Positions 17,239 to 26,178 of a stretch of DNA of 55,566 nucleotides are shown here, piece by piece. Within the stretch, counting starts at the first letter, position 1, and the number at the start of each line of letters is the position of its first letter. Source of the stretch: Pseudarthrobacter albicanus. GTDB taxonomy: Bacteria > Actinomycetota > Actinomycetes > Actinomycetales > Micrococcaceae. The notes below the pieces were generated by a model. That model was given only the letters and a program-made list of their open reading frames with translations. It did no database searches and was not told where the DNA came from. Both the position numbers and the translations under genes were made by a program. Where the stretch lies: the NCBI RefSeq assembly GCF_018224015.1, contig NZ_JAGPOT010000053.1, positions 1-55,566 of the forward strand, in the 5' to 3' direction.

Positions 17239-17319
17239 CGTTACGGCGATGTGGTGCCACACTTTTTCTAAATGACTCTGCATGCCCCGGTGCAGAGGCC
17301 CCAAAGACGTGGAGTACTC

Positions 17320-18285
17320 ATGACTGTCACATCCGCAACACCGCGCAAGATCATCCTGGACTGCGATCCCGGCCACGATGACGCCGTCGCCCTCCTGCTG
17401 GCGCACGGCAACCCGAACATCGAGCTGCTGGCGGTGACTACCGTGGTCGGCAACCAGACGCTGGCGAAGGTGACCCGCAATGCCCTGGCCGTGGGCACCA
17501 TCGCCGGCATCACCGGCGTCCCGTTCGCCGCCGGCTGCGACCGCCCGCTGGTGCGCACCATCGAGAACGCCCCCGACATCCACGGCGACTCCGGCATGGA
17601 CGGCCCCGACCAGCCCGAGTCCACGATCGAGCTGGACCCGCGCCACGCCGTCGACCTCATCATTGAGACGATCATGGCCCACGAGCCCGGCACCGTGACC
17701 CTTGTTCCCACCGCGGGGCTGACCAACATTGCCATGGCCGCCCGCAAGGAGCCGCGCATTGTTGACCGCGTGCAGGAGGTTGTCCTGATGGGCGGCGGCT
17801 ACCACGTGGGCAACTGGAGCGCCGTGGCCGAGTTCAACATCAAGATCGACCCCGAGGCCGCGCACATCGTCTTCAACGAGAAATGGCCCGTGGTCATGGT
17901 GGGCCTGGACCTGACCCACCAGGCGCTGGCCACCCCTGAGGTGGTGGCGCAGATCGAGGCCGTGGGCACCAAGCCGGCCAAGTTTGTGATGGAACTGATG
18001 GAGTTCTTCACCAAGACCTACAAGGACGCCCAGGGCTTTGACTACCCGCCGGTGCACGATCCCTGCGCCGTCGCCTACGTCATTGACCCCACCGTCATGA
18101 CCACCCGCAAGGTTCCGGTGGACATCGAGCTCACCGGCACGCTGACGCTCGGCATGACCGTGGCCGATTTCCGCGCCCCGGCCCCCGCCGACTGCCACAC
18201 GTCCGTGGCCGTGGACCTGGACCATGCGAAGTTCTGGAACCTGGTGACGGACGCCCTGGTGCGGATCGGGGAGGTTGACCTGTGA
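17320..18285 (+). CDS. Nucleoside hydrolase
   Basis: A 321-residue enzyme of the inosine-uridine preferring nucleoside hydrolase family, which cleaves the N-glycosidic bond of ribonucleosides to give ribose and base. The calcium-binding N-terminal cluster ILDCDPGHDDAVALLLA is intact (residues about 10-26), as is the C-terminal HDPCAVAYVIDP with its catalytic-site Asp. The start has GGAG seven bases upstream. It overlaps the next gene by four bases and heads an operon with a transporter and ribokinase, so the whole pathway from uptake to ribose 5-phosphate is encoded together. Confidence 0.93.
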   Translation: MTVTSATPRKIILDCDPGHDDAVALLLAHGNPNIELLAVTTVVGNQTLAKVTRNALAVGTIAGITGVPFAAGCDRPLVRTIENAPDIHGDSGMDGPDQPESTIELDPRHAVDLIIETIMAHEPGTVTLVPTAGLTNIAMAARKEPRIVDRVQEVVLMGGGYHVGNWSAVAEFNIKIDPEAAHIVFNEKWPVVMVGLDLTHQALATPEVVAQIEAVGTKPAKFVMELMEFFTKTYKDAQGFDYPPVHDPCAVAYVIDPTVMTTRKVPVDIELTGTLTLGMTVADFRAPAPADCHTSVAVDLDHAKFWNLVTDALVRIGEVDL

Positions 18286-19706
18286 GCACCTCTCTAACCG
18301 GCTCCAAGCCCGGCACCGCCAACATCGCCGCGCTGATGACGGCGCTGCTGGCCGCCTGCGTGGCGTTCCAGCTCAATGCCTCCATGCTCAGCCCCGCCCT
18401 GGTCACCATGGGCAGGGAACTGCACACGGACCAGGCCGTCATTGGCCTGTCCCAGACCTCCTTCTTCACCGCAGCAGCGCTGTTCTCGCTGTTCCTGCCG
18501 CGCCTGAGCGACATCGTGGGCCGCAAGAAGATCCTCGTCATCATGATGGTCCTGATGGCCGCGGGCTCCGTGATTTCCGCCCTGGCCCCCGACGTCACCT
18601 GGCTCTTTGTGGGCCGCATCGTCCAGGGCGTCAGCGGCCCCACCGTGCCGCTGTGCCTGATCATGCTGCGCTCGGCCGTCAGCGAGCCCAAGAAGTACGG
18701 CGTGCTGATGGGCCTCATCACCGCCGTCAACGGCGGCATCGCCGGCGTCGATTCCTTTGTGGGCGGCTACTTTGCCGAGCACTTCGGCTTCCGCAGCATC
18801 TTCTGGCTGATGGTGGCCCTGGCCGTCGTCGCCACGGGCCTGATTGTCTGGCTGGCCGGCGAAAGCAAGCCGGGCGAGGGCACCAGGATGGACTGGGCGG
18901 GCGTGTTCTTCATTGTGGTGGCCGTGGGCGCCCTGCTGACCGCGCTCAACCAGGCCTCTGCCCTGCTGGCCGGCTTCTCCGCCGCAACGCTGGCCTGGTC
19001 CGTGGGCCTGGCCGTCGTCGCCGTCGCCGCCTTTGCGCTGTTCTGGAACACGGAAAAGCGGTCCAAGCACCCCATGGTGGAGGTGGCGCACCTGCGCCAG
19101 CGCGCCACCTGGGCGCCGCTGCTGACCACCACGCTGACCATGACGGGCATCTTTGCCGTCATCAACGGCATTGTGCCCGCGTTCGTGCAGGCCGCGGACC
19201 CCGGTTTCGGGATCGGCGCCACGGAGATGTCGCTGCTGATCCTGACCCCGTACGCCCTGCTGGGCTGGGTGTTCGGCCCGATCAGCGGCCGGCTGGCTCC
19301 CGTGCTGGGCTACACCCGCGTGCTGCGCATCGGCATGGTGGGCTCGCTGGTGGCGCTGGCCATCATCGGCTTCTTTGGCCTGCACAGCCTGGGGCTGATG
19401 ATCGCCGGCACCGTGCTGCTGGGCATCATGTACGCCGGCACCGTGAACATCATGCTCAACGGCCTGGGCGTGGTGCTCTCGCCCAAGGGCAACCCCGGGT
19501 TCCTGCCGGGCATGAACGCCGGAGCCTTCAACCTGGGCGCCGGGCTGAGCTTCCTGGTGCTGCCGGCCGTGCTGGTGGCCGCGGGCTCCATGGGCGGCGC
19601 GGGCTCCTACCTGGCCACCGTCGTCGTGGCCCTGGTGGTCACCGCGCTGGCCCTGGGCGCCTCGCTGCTGATCCCCCAGCCGGTTGAGGCCGAGGTGGCG
19701 CACTGA
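18282..19706 (+). CDS. MFS transporter, probable nucleoside uptake
   Basis: A 474-residue, 14-helix-type major facilitator (DHA2-like length) beginning at GTG inside the hydrolase stop (GTGA overlap). The signature LPRLSDIVGRKKILVIMMV loop lies between helices 2 and 3 and GRIVQGVSGPTVPLCL follows. DHA2 relatives are often drug exporters, but the position between a nucleoside hydrolase and a ribokinase in a LacI-controlled operon argues for nucleoside or ribose import. This substrate assignment is inference from context only. Confidence 0.87.
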   Translation: MSTSLTGSKPGTANIAALMTALLAACVAFQLNASMLSPALVTMGRELHTDQAVIGLSQTSFFTAAALFSLFLPRLSDIVGRKKILVIMMVLMAAGSVISALAPDVTWLFVGRIVQGVSGPTVPLCLIMLRSAVSEPKKYGVLMGLITAVNGGIAGVDSFVGGYFAEHFGFRSIFWLMVALAVVATGLIVWLAGESKPGEGTRMDWAGVFFIVVAVGALLTALNQASALLAGFSAATLAWSVGLAVVAVAAFALFWNTEKRSKHPMVEVAHLRQRATWAPLLTTTLTMTGIFAVINGIVPAFVQAADPGFGIGATEMSLLILTPYALLGWVFGPISGRLAPVLGYTRVLRIGMVGSLVALAIIGFFGLHSLGLMIAGTVLLGIMYAGTVNIMLNGLGVVLSPKGNPGFLPGMNAGAFNLGAGLSFLVLPAVLVAAGSMGGAGSYLATVVVALVVTALALGASLLIPQPVEAEVAH

Positions 19707-19708
19707 CC

Positions 19709-20668
19709 ATGGAGGCACCGACCAACACCCCGAACGCCGGCCGCATTGTGGTGGTGGGCTCGCTGAACGCGGACCTGACCATCTACACCGAGCGGCTGCC
19801 GCTGCCGGGCGAAACCCTGCACGGCAGCGGCTTTGCCGTGAACCCCGGCGGCAAGAGCGCCAACCAGGCCGTGGCCGCGGCCCGGCTGGGCGGCGCCGTC
19901 ACGCTGATCGGCGCGGTGGGCAATGACGCGAACGGCGCCCTGCTGCTGGCGTCCACTGCCGGGGCTGGCGTGGACGTCGCACGCGTCCGGCACACGGCCG
20001 AGCCCACCGGCGTCGCGGTGATTTCCGTGGACGCGGCCGGGGAGAACTCGATCATCATCGCCGCCGGCGCCAACGGAACGCTGGCACCTGAGCATCTGGA
20101 CGCGGCCGCCTTCGACGGCGCCGCCGTCGTCGGGCTGTGCCTGGAGGTGCCGCTGGCGACGGTGCAGGCGGCCGCGCAGGCCGGGCACGACGCCGGCGCC
20201 CGGGTGCTGCTGAACCTCTCGCCGTATGCGCAGATTCCGCAGGCGCTGGCGGGGCTGACGGATGTGCTGCTGGTCAACGCCCACGAGGCCTCGCAATTCC
20301 TGGGCGGCTTCGCGATGCCCGCCCCGGAGGCGCCGGAGGCCGAGTGGGAGCCCGCCGTGGCGCAGTTTGCCGCCCACGGGCTGGCGCAGGTGCTGGTGAC
20401 GCTGGGCTCGCAGGGCTCCGTGGTGCTGGACTCAACCTCCGCCACCCCGGCGGTGCGGATTGCGCCCACCCGGGTGGACGCCGTGGACACCACCGGCGCC
20501 GGCGACGCCTTTACCGGCGGGGTGGCCGCACGCCTGGCCGCCGGCGACTCCCTGGTGGACGCCGCCCGCTACGCCTCCGTGTCCGCTGCCATGGCGGCCA
20601 CCCGCAAGGGCACCCAGACGGCGTACCCCACCGCCGCGGAGGTCAGCGACTTCCGCTCGCCTTCGTAG
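19709..20668 (+). CDS. rbsK: Ribokinase (PfkB family)
   Basis: A 319-residue sugar kinase that phosphorylates the ribose released by the hydrolase. Signature blocks are GSLNADLTIYTERLPLPGET, NPGGKSANQAVAAARLGG (substrate glycines) and DTTGAGDAFTGG with the catalytic Asp near residue 270. The start codon is two bases after the transporter stop. It ends the operon; a short CTGGCGCGTGGCG-like repeated stretch follows before the convergent ligase gene. Confidence 0.92.
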   Translation: MEAPTNTPNAGRIVVVGSLNADLTIYTERLPLPGETLHGSGFAVNPGGKSANQAVAAARLGGAVTLIGAVGNDANGALLLASTAGAGVDVARVRHTAEPTGVAVISVDAAGENSIIIAAGANGTLAPEHLDAAAFDGAAVVGLCLEVPLATVQAAAQAGHDAGARVLLNLSPYAQIPQALAGLTDVLLVNAHEASQFLGGFAMPAPEAPEAEWEPAVAQFAAHGLAQVLVTLGSQGSVVLDSTSATPAVRIAPTRVDAVDTTGAGDAFTGGVAARLAAGDSLVDAARYASVSAAMAATRKGTQTAYPTAAEVSDFRSPS

Positions 20669-20723
20669 CGTTCGTGGCGCGTGGCGCCTGGCGCCTGGCG
20701 CGTGGCGCCACTGCGGCGGCCGT

Positions 20724-23306
20724 TCATCCCTGTTCCACCACCACGTCCGCCGGTGTCTTGTCGAGCCGCCAGCCGCGCCACACCGGGTGCCGGAGTTTTC
20801 CGCTGCCCGTCCATTCCCCGTAGCTGACTTCTCCGACGAGCCTGGCGCTCACCCAATGGGCATCGGAGGCGTCTTCCGCCGGCACCTCCTTGAAGGGCGA
20901 GGTCTTGCGCCCCAGGGCGTCCAGCTGCTGCCGCAGTTCCTTGAGCTCGCGGGAGCTGAAGCCGGTTCCCACCCGCCCCACGTAGCGCAGCCTGGAGCCG
21001 TCCGGGATCCCCACCAGCAGCGAGCCCACCGACTGCTCCCGCTCGCCCTTCCCCGTACGCCAGCCGCCGACCACCACTTCCTGGGTGCGCTCGAACTTCA
21101 GCTTGAGCCAGGACTGGCTCCGCTGCCCGACGTAGCGGCCGTCCGTCCGCTTGGCCATGACGCCCTCCATCCCCAGTTCGCGGACGGACTCCAGGATGTA
21201 CTGGGCCTCGTCGTCGATCACTCCGGAGAGCTCCACCGGGCAGCCGGAGGGCCGGAAGAACGCCTCCAGGCGGGCCCGGCGGGCCCGCAGGGGCAGGCGG
21301 CGGAGGTCTTCGCCGCCGTCGGACAGCAGATCGAAGAGCATCAGCCGCACCGGGATGGAGGCACGCGCCTTCGCGACGTCGTCGGGCCGGGTGAGTTTCA
21401 TCCGTCCCTGCAGGTGCCCAAAATCGGGCATGCCGGAGAGCCCGGGGGCGATGATCTCGCCGTCGGCGACGAAGTCCTGTTCAGGCCAGCAGGCGCGGTC
21501 CGTCAGTTCCGGGTACGTCGCGGACACATCTTTGCCGTTGCGGCTGATGAGACGGATCTTCGTGGCATCAGCCATGATCAGGGCCCGCACCCCGTCCCAC
21601 TTGAGTTCAAACTGCCAGTCCTTGTCCGGCAGGTCCGCGAGTGTTCCGGGGCTGGCGAGCATGGGCGTGAAGCCGGGGGCAGGGGTGGCGACGGCGGCAG
21701 CAGCGGGGGACCCGGCGGAAGCGGCGGCGGCCCCGGGTTCCTCCGTCTCCGCGCTGTCCCCGGGCGGAGGGGTGGTGTGTCCGTGTTTCGAACCCTGGAG
21801 GTCCATCAGATGGATGAGCCACTGGTCGTTGCCTTGGCCGGTGTGGATCAGCGCGAACCTGCGGGTGCCGCCCAGGCCGCCGCCCTCCCCGCCGGTGAGA
21901 GTGGCGATGACCTCCTTGCCCGCGATCCATTTCTCGCACTCGTAGTACCCCCGATCCCAGATGCTGACCGTCCCGGCCCCGTACTGGCCCTTGGGGATGG
22001 TGCCCTCGAAGTCCGCGTAGTCCATCGGATGGTCCTCGGTCTGGACCGCGAGGTGGTTCTGCGAGCCTGAGGTGGGGACGCCCCTGGGCAGGGCCCAGGA
22101 GACCAGCACACCGTCGCGCTCCAGCCGGAAGTCGTGGTGCAGCCGGCGGGCGTGGTGTTCCTGGATCACGAACTTTTCCCGGGGCGTGCCGGCGTCCGCC
22201 GCGCTGCTGTGCCGTTCCGCGGTGAACGGCTCGGGAGTCGCGGCCGCGTCCCGCTTGCTGTGGTACCGCTCCAGGCGGGGGTCCTCGTCACCGCCCTGGC
22301 CCTCACCGCCGACGTCGTGACCCTCGCGACCGCTGCTGGCGCTGCCCGCGGCGCCGGTTTCGGGATGCCCGCCGTGACGGGCGCCCCCGGAGATCGCGGC
22401 GAAGGGGTCCTTGCCTGCCTTCACCCGCGTCATCACCTCCCGGTAGTCCAGCTGGTGCAGCGAGGCGGAGCTGAGCTCGCGCCAGGTCCGGGGGGCCGCC
22501 ACCATCGGTTTCAGCCGCCCGCGCAGGGAATAGGGGACGATGGTGGTTTTCGCGGCGTTGTTCTGGCTCCAGTCCACCAGGACCTTGCCGGCGCGCAGCG
22601 TCTTCTTCATGTCGCTCACCGCCAGCTCCGGATGGTCGGCCTCCAGCGCCCGGGCCAGTTCATGGGCGAAGTCCGAGATCTGATCGGAACTCTGGGTCCC
22701 GTCCAGCGCGGCGTAGAGGTGGATGCCCTTGCTGCCGCTGGTCACCGGCACCGGGTCCAGGCCCACGTCCTGCAGGATGGCGCGGGCCAGCCTGGCGACC
22801 TCCGCGCATTCGGCCAGGCCCGCCCCCTCGCCCGGGTCCAGGTCCAGCACCAGCCGGTCCGGCGGCGTCGCGTTCCCGTGCGAGTCCACGCGCCACTGCG
22901 GCACATGGATCTCCAGGGCACCGATCTGCGCGAGCCAGGCCAGCGTGGCCGCGTCGTTGACGAGCGGGTACTGGTTGGTGCGCTCCTTGTGAGCGATCGA
23001 GGCCCGGGGCACCCAGCCGGGCGTCGAGTCGTCCAGGTTCTTCTGGAAGAACATCTCGCCCGGGGCCTCCGCGGTGCCCACCCCGTGCACCCAGCGCTTC
23101 CGGGTGGCGGGCCGGTTGGCGGCGGCGGGGATCAGCACCGGCGCCACGGCCGCGTAGTAGGCCAGGACGTCGCCCTTGGTGGTGCCGGTTTCCGGATACA
23201 TCACCTTGTCCAGGCTGCTCACCACCAGTTCGCGGCCGCCGACCCGGACACGCTGCCTGCCGCCGGACGGGCCCGGATCCTTGGCCGGAGTCTTACCGTT
23301 GGCCAA
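20724..23306 (-). CDS. ligD: Multifunctional ATP-dependent DNA ligase LigD
   Basis: An 860-residue NHEJ enzyme with the mycobacterial domain order. The polymerase/primase domain (about 20-300) has catalytic D155/D157 in VLDLDPGEG; the 3'-phosphoesterase (about 350-505) has EHHARRLHHDFRLERDG; the ligase (about 545-855) has K569 in FELKWDGVRA as the adenylated lysine. Translation starts at TTG, six bases after GGAGGTGA. The linkers between domains are Gly/Ala/Pro-rich and longer than in short homologues. The divergent ku gene starts 40 bp away, so the two components of bacterial double-strand-break end joining share one regulatory region. Confidence 0.96.
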   Translation of the reverse strand: MANGKTPAKDPGPSGGRQRVRVGGRELVVSSLDKVMYPETGTTKGDVLAYYAAVAPVLIPAAANRPATRKRWVHGVGTAEAPGEMFFQKNLDDSTPGWVPRASIAHKERTNQYPLVNDAATLAWLAQIGALEIHVPQWRVDSHGNATPPDRLVLDLDPGEGAGLAECAEVARLARAILQDVGLDPVPVTSGSKGIHLYAALDGTQSSDQISDFAHELARALEADHPELAVSDMKKTLRAGKVLVDWSQNNAAKTTIVPYSLRGRLKPMVAAPRTWRELSSASLHQLDYREVMTRVKAGKDPFAAISGGARHGGHPETGAAGSASSGREGHDVGGEGQGGDEDPRLERYHSKRDAAATPEPFTAERHSSAADAGTPREKFVIQEHHARRLHHDFRLERDGVLVSWALPRGVPTSGSQNHLAVQTEDHPMDYADFEGTIPKGQYGAGTVSIWDRGYYECEKWIAGKEVIATLTGGEGGGLGGTRRFALIHTGQGNDQWLIHLMDLQGSKHGHTTPPPGDSAETEEPGAAAASAGSPAAAAVATPAPGFTPMLASPGTLADLPDKDWQFELKWDGVRALIMADATKIRLISRNGKDVSATYPELTDRACWPEQDFVADGEIIAPGLSGMPDFGHLQGRMKLTRPDDVAKARASIPVRLMLFDLLSDGGEDLRRLPLRARRARLEAFFRPSGCPVELSGVIDDEAQYILESVRELGMEGVMAKRTDGRYVGQRSQSWLKLKFERTQEVVVGGWRTGKGEREQSVGSLLVGIPDGSRLRYVGRVGTGFSSRELKELRQQLDALGRKTSPFKEVPAEDASDAHWVSARLVGEVSYGEWTGSGKLRHPVWRGWRLDKTPADVVVEQG

Positions 23307-23346
23307 AAGGCTTCACCTCCGCACAAGTCTGATGTTCACTTGATCC

Positions 23347-24330
23347 ATGAGAGCCATCTGGAAAGGCGCGATAGCGTTCGGGCTGGTCAACGTCCCCGTC
23401 AAGGTCTACAGCGCCACCGAGGACCACGACATCAGCCTGCACCAGGTCCACAACGCCGACGGCGGACGGATCCGCTACCAGCGCCGCTGCGAGGTGTGCA
23501 GCAAGATCGTGGACTACGAGGACATCGACAAGGCCTACGAGGACGAAGGCCGCACCGTCGTCCTCAGCCGGGAGGAGCTCAAGTCCATCCCCGCGGAGAA
23601 CAGCCATGAGATCGAAGTGGTGCAGTTCGTTCCGGCCGAGCAGCTCGATCCCATCACGTTCGAGAAGAGCTATTACCTGGAACCGGACTCGAAGTCGCCC
23701 AAGGCGTACGTGCTGCTGCGCCGGGCCCTCGAGGACACGGACCGGGTGGCCATTGTCCAGTTTGCCCTGCGCGAGAAGACCCGGCTGGGTGCCCTGCGGA
23801 TCCGCGACGACGTGCTGATGCTGCAGTCCCTGCTCTGGGCCGACGAGGTGCGCGAAGCCAGCTTCCCGGCCCTGGAAGCCTCCGTCCGCATCTCCGCCCA
23901 GGAGCGGGAAATGTCCGCCGCCCTGGTGGATTCGATGGCCGCCGACTTCGAACCGGAACAGTTCACGGACGATTACCAGGTCCAGCTCCGCCAGCTCATC
24001 GAGGCGAAGCTGGAGAAGGGGGAGTCGCTGGACACCGAGGAGACCTTCGGTGCCGCCGCCGCGGAAGCCGGCAACGGCGAGGTGATCGACCTGATGGAGG
24101 CGCTCAAGCGGAGCCTGGACAAGAAGCGCGGGGCCGGGGGTGCGTCGTCCGATCAGGACGAGCCCGCCGACAAGCCTGCCGGAAAGACCGCCCCGAAGTC
24201 GGCGCCTGCCCAGGCCGCCGTGAAAACCGCCCCGAAGACCGCCGCAAAGGCGGCCCCGAAGGCTTCGTCGAGGACGGCCGCCAGGGCCGCCCCTAAAGCT
24301 GCGGCCAAGAGCACCCGCAAGGGGGCCTGA
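23347..24330 (+). CDS. ku: Ku DNA end-binding protein
   Basis: A 327-residue bacterial Ku. The core (1-255) starts with the canonical MRAIWKGAIAFGLVNVPVK and contains the CxxC-like RRCEVCSKIV and the minimal C-terminal QLRQLIEAKL. Beyond about residue 270 is a Lys/Ala/Pro-rich tail with repeated KxAPK units, of the type that extends Ku in actinobacteria and lets it bind internal DNA. Ku homodimers bind broken ends and recruit LigD. No ribosome binding site is evident before the ATG, suggesting a short or leaderless transcript in the 40-bp gap to ligD. Confidence 0.96.
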   Translation: MRAIWKGAIAFGLVNVPVKVYSATEDHDISLHQVHNADGGRIRYQRRCEVCSKIVDYEDIDKAYEDEGRTVVLSREELKSIPAENSHEIEVVQFVPAEQLDPITFEKSYYLEPDSKSPKAYVLLRRALEDTDRVAIVQFALREKTRLGALRIRDDVLMLQSLLWADEVREASFPALEASVRISAQEREMSAALVDSMAADFEPEQFTDDYQVQLRQLIEAKLEKGESLDTEETFGAAAAEAGNGEVIDLMEALKRSLDKKRGAGGASSDQDEPADKPAGKTAPKSAPAQAAVKTAPKTAAKAAPKASSRTAARAAPKAAAKSTRKGA

Positions 24331-24371
24331 GGCTTCGGAAGGGCAGTCCCTGCCAGCCGCCGGCATCGGGA

Positions 24372-24659
24372 TCAGGAGTTCCTGAGCGCGGAGATGAGTT
24401 CGCTCTTCTTTTTCGCCGAGTAGCCCGTGAGGCCGATTTCCTTGGCGCGTTGCTTCAGTTGGGGGACTGTCCAGTCCTCATAGTCACCGGCTTTGCCGCC
24501 CTTGCGCCCGACGGCGGAACGGCCCCGCTTTGCGGCGGCGTTGGAGATGCGGGCCGCTTTCTGTTTGGAGGCGCCGTCCTGCCGGAGTTCCTCGTACAGT
24601 TCCGGGTCCTTGATGCTGGGGTTCTCGGAGCCCGGCGGGGCGTTCTTCTTCGTGGGCAT
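24372..24659 (-). CDS. Rho-N/SAP-like small basic protein (DUF7218 type)
   Basis: A 95-residue protein. The N-terminal half (NPSIKDPELYEELRQDGASKQKAARISNAAA) is the conserved block of small actinobacterial proteins now labelled DUF7218; the C-terminal half (TVPQLKQRAKEIGLTGYSAKKKSELISALRN, about 63-94) is a Rho-termination-factor-N or SAP-like helix-extended-helix that binds nucleic acid. It is transcribed toward ku. Its start lies two bases after the stop of a truncated 25-codon frame, so it may now depend on translational coupling. The proximity to ku and ligD suggests, without proving, a DNA-related role. Confidence 0.85.
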   Translation of the reverse strand: MPTKKNAPPGSENPSIKDPELYEELRQDGASKQKAARISNAAAKRGRSAVGRKGGKAGDYEDWTVPQLKQRAKEIGLTGYSAKKKSELISALRNS

Positions 24660-24661
24660 GG

Positions 24662-24739
24662 CTACCGCGCCCCCTGCGGGCCGGCGGCGGTGGCCGGACC
24701 GGCGTCGTCGACTTCAATGCTTTCCTGCACGCTTGCCAC
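24662..24739 (-). pseudogene. Truncated SRPBCC-like N-terminus
   Basis: A GTG start with a good AAGGAG ribosome binding site seven bases upstream opens a frame of 25 residues, beginning ASVQESIEVD. This is how many actinobacterial SRPBCC/polyketide-cyclase-like proteins begin (xSVQESIDVDVPVRTAYNQW). After ten residues the similarity stops, giving DAGPATAAGPQGAR and a stop. I read it as an SRPBCC gene that lost its body by internal deletion, leaving a leader peptide fused to the original or a foreign end. Recognition is from memory of the family start and is moderate. Confidence 0.45.
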
Positions 24740-24968
24740 TGGTGATCTCCTTCGCTTGAAACTCAAGCTGCGGCCGTCCACAGGAAGCTGTGCCGCGGAT
24801 TCCAAACTAACGGCGCCACTTCGTGCTGACAAGCACTTACGAGCAGCTGTTCCGTGGATCGTCCAGCCAGTCCCTCCGCGGTTCCGCGGCCGCAGCTTCG
24901 GAGACGAGCCCTGGAGCCCAACGTCGCGGCGCACCCCGCGGCCGGTGCGCTGTCCGGCTCCGTGCGTC

Positions 24969-26087
24969 TCAATGATGGGCCATGTTAACCGACCCGCCTC
25001 CTGAATTTCCCGGATCGTCGAACCAGGCCGGGCTGGTTCCTGCGAGTCCCAGGACGCTGACGGCGATCGCCGCCACCACCGGGAGCGAGCGGATGTGGGC
25101 TGATGCGAGTGGGCGTCCGGGGATCCGTTCCTTGCCTCGGAGCAGGACGACGGCCGCCAGCAGGGTGCCCAGTTCCAGGAAACCGGCAGCACAGTCAGCG
25201 AGGCCGACCGTTTCGGGGACGCCGGCGTCGGGTCCGAAGGGCAGCCCGGCTGTGCGGGAGTACGACCACAGTGCCAGCGGCACGATCGAGAGTGCGACGG
25301 CGGCCAGGAGCGGGGTGCGCTTGCCGCCGAGCAGCAGGAGGCCAACGGCGAGCTCTGCTGCTGCGAGGACACAGAAGAACAGGCTGGCGGCGGGCCACTC
25401 GGCCAGGTGCCCGGGTACGACGGCGGCGTGGATGCCGGCGCTGCCGAACAGCGCGGCAGCCAGAAACAGACGTCGGTGGTCAATCCGGCCGCTGCGGGCC
25501 GTGCGTTGTCGTGTTCGGCTGACGTCCAGCCGGCCGCCCCGGATCGCCACCACCCAGCCGATCGCCACGACGTTGGTGACGAGGATTATCGCGCTGCCGT
25601 AGCCGAGTGCGGCAAGCTGTAGCCCGAGGGACGCCTGCCCTAGGCTTGGGTCGGGGCTTGCCGCCCCGCCGTGGTGCATCGAGTCCATGAGCTGGAGCTG
25701 CAGCTGGTAGTCCCAGGCGGAGCTGGCAGCAATCTCAGCGATGCCGACAAGTGTGCCCGCCCCCGCGACCAGGAGCCCCGTGGCCATGACCGTACGCGGC
25801 CTGGAGAGGACCGGCCCGAACCATCGCAGCGCCAGCGTGAGGGCTGCCAGCACGGCCAACATGAACAATGGGAGGACTGCGGTGGACTCGTGCAGCCAGC
25901 TCGCAAAGGGCTCCTGCGTGCGCTCGATGGCACCAACGGCACCCCGCAGCACAACCATCCAGAAGCCGTCAGCGAAGGCCATCACGACGGCCAGCAACAC
26001 GACCGTCAACCAGGGGACGGCCGGGCGGCCAGGGGCCACGCCGCTTCGCCCGTGGACGGAGCTGGGGAGTGCTGTCTTCTCTATCAT
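24969..26087 (-). CDS. Polytopic membrane protein linked to multicopper oxidase
   Basis: A 372-residue protein with about nine hydrophobic helices. There is one N-terminal helix after a cytosolic arm, a loop with DSMHHGGAASPD, and a C-terminal block (GIHAAVVPGHLAEWPAASLFFCVLAAAELAVGLLLLGG) that resembles small actinobacterial membrane proteins of the DoxX-like kind. The end NMAHH is His-rich. It follows the multicopper oxidase gene on the same strand with a 91-bp gap and is probably co-transcribed. Histidine-bearing loops could bind copper, but no known motif is present. Function unknown. Confidence 0.75.
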   Translation of the reverse strand: MIEKTALPSSVHGRSGVAPGRPAVPWLTVVLLAVVMAFADGFWMVVLRGAVGAIERTQEPFASWLHESTAVLPLFMLAVLAALTLALRWFGPVLSRPRTVMATGLLVAGAGTLVGIAEIAASSAWDYQLQLQLMDSMHHGGAASPDPSLGQASLGLQLAALGYGSAIILVTNVVAIGWVVAIRGGRLDVSRTRQRTARSGRIDHRRLFLAAALFGSAGIHAAVVPGHLAEWPAASLFFCVLAAAELAVGLLLLGGKRTPLLAAVALSIVPLALWSYSRTAGLPFGPDAGVPETVGLADCAAGFLELGTLLAAVVLLRGKERIPGRPLASAHIRSLPVVAAIAVSVLGLAGTSPAWFDDPGNSGGGSVNMAHH

Positions 26088-26178
26088 CTTCCATTACCTC
26101 GCATGTCCGTTGTCGGGGCCGGGCTTGTCTGGCGCGGCAAACGCCGGCCCCGGGTCCACTAGGAAGGGCGGGAGGCGG

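Noticed and set aside
18275..19687. 470-codon frame shifted by one relative to the MFS gene
   Set aside because: Arg/Gly/His-rich product; the other frame gives a normal transporter with operon-type overlaps.
20460..23609. Long plus-strand frames across ligD
   Set aside because: They mirror the LigD codons and contain no recognised domain; LigD is complete on the minus strand.
24780..24968. Possible tRNA or small RNA between the membrane protein and the DUF7218-type gene
   Set aside because: No cloverleaf, no terminator with T-run and no promoter elements could be found by eye.
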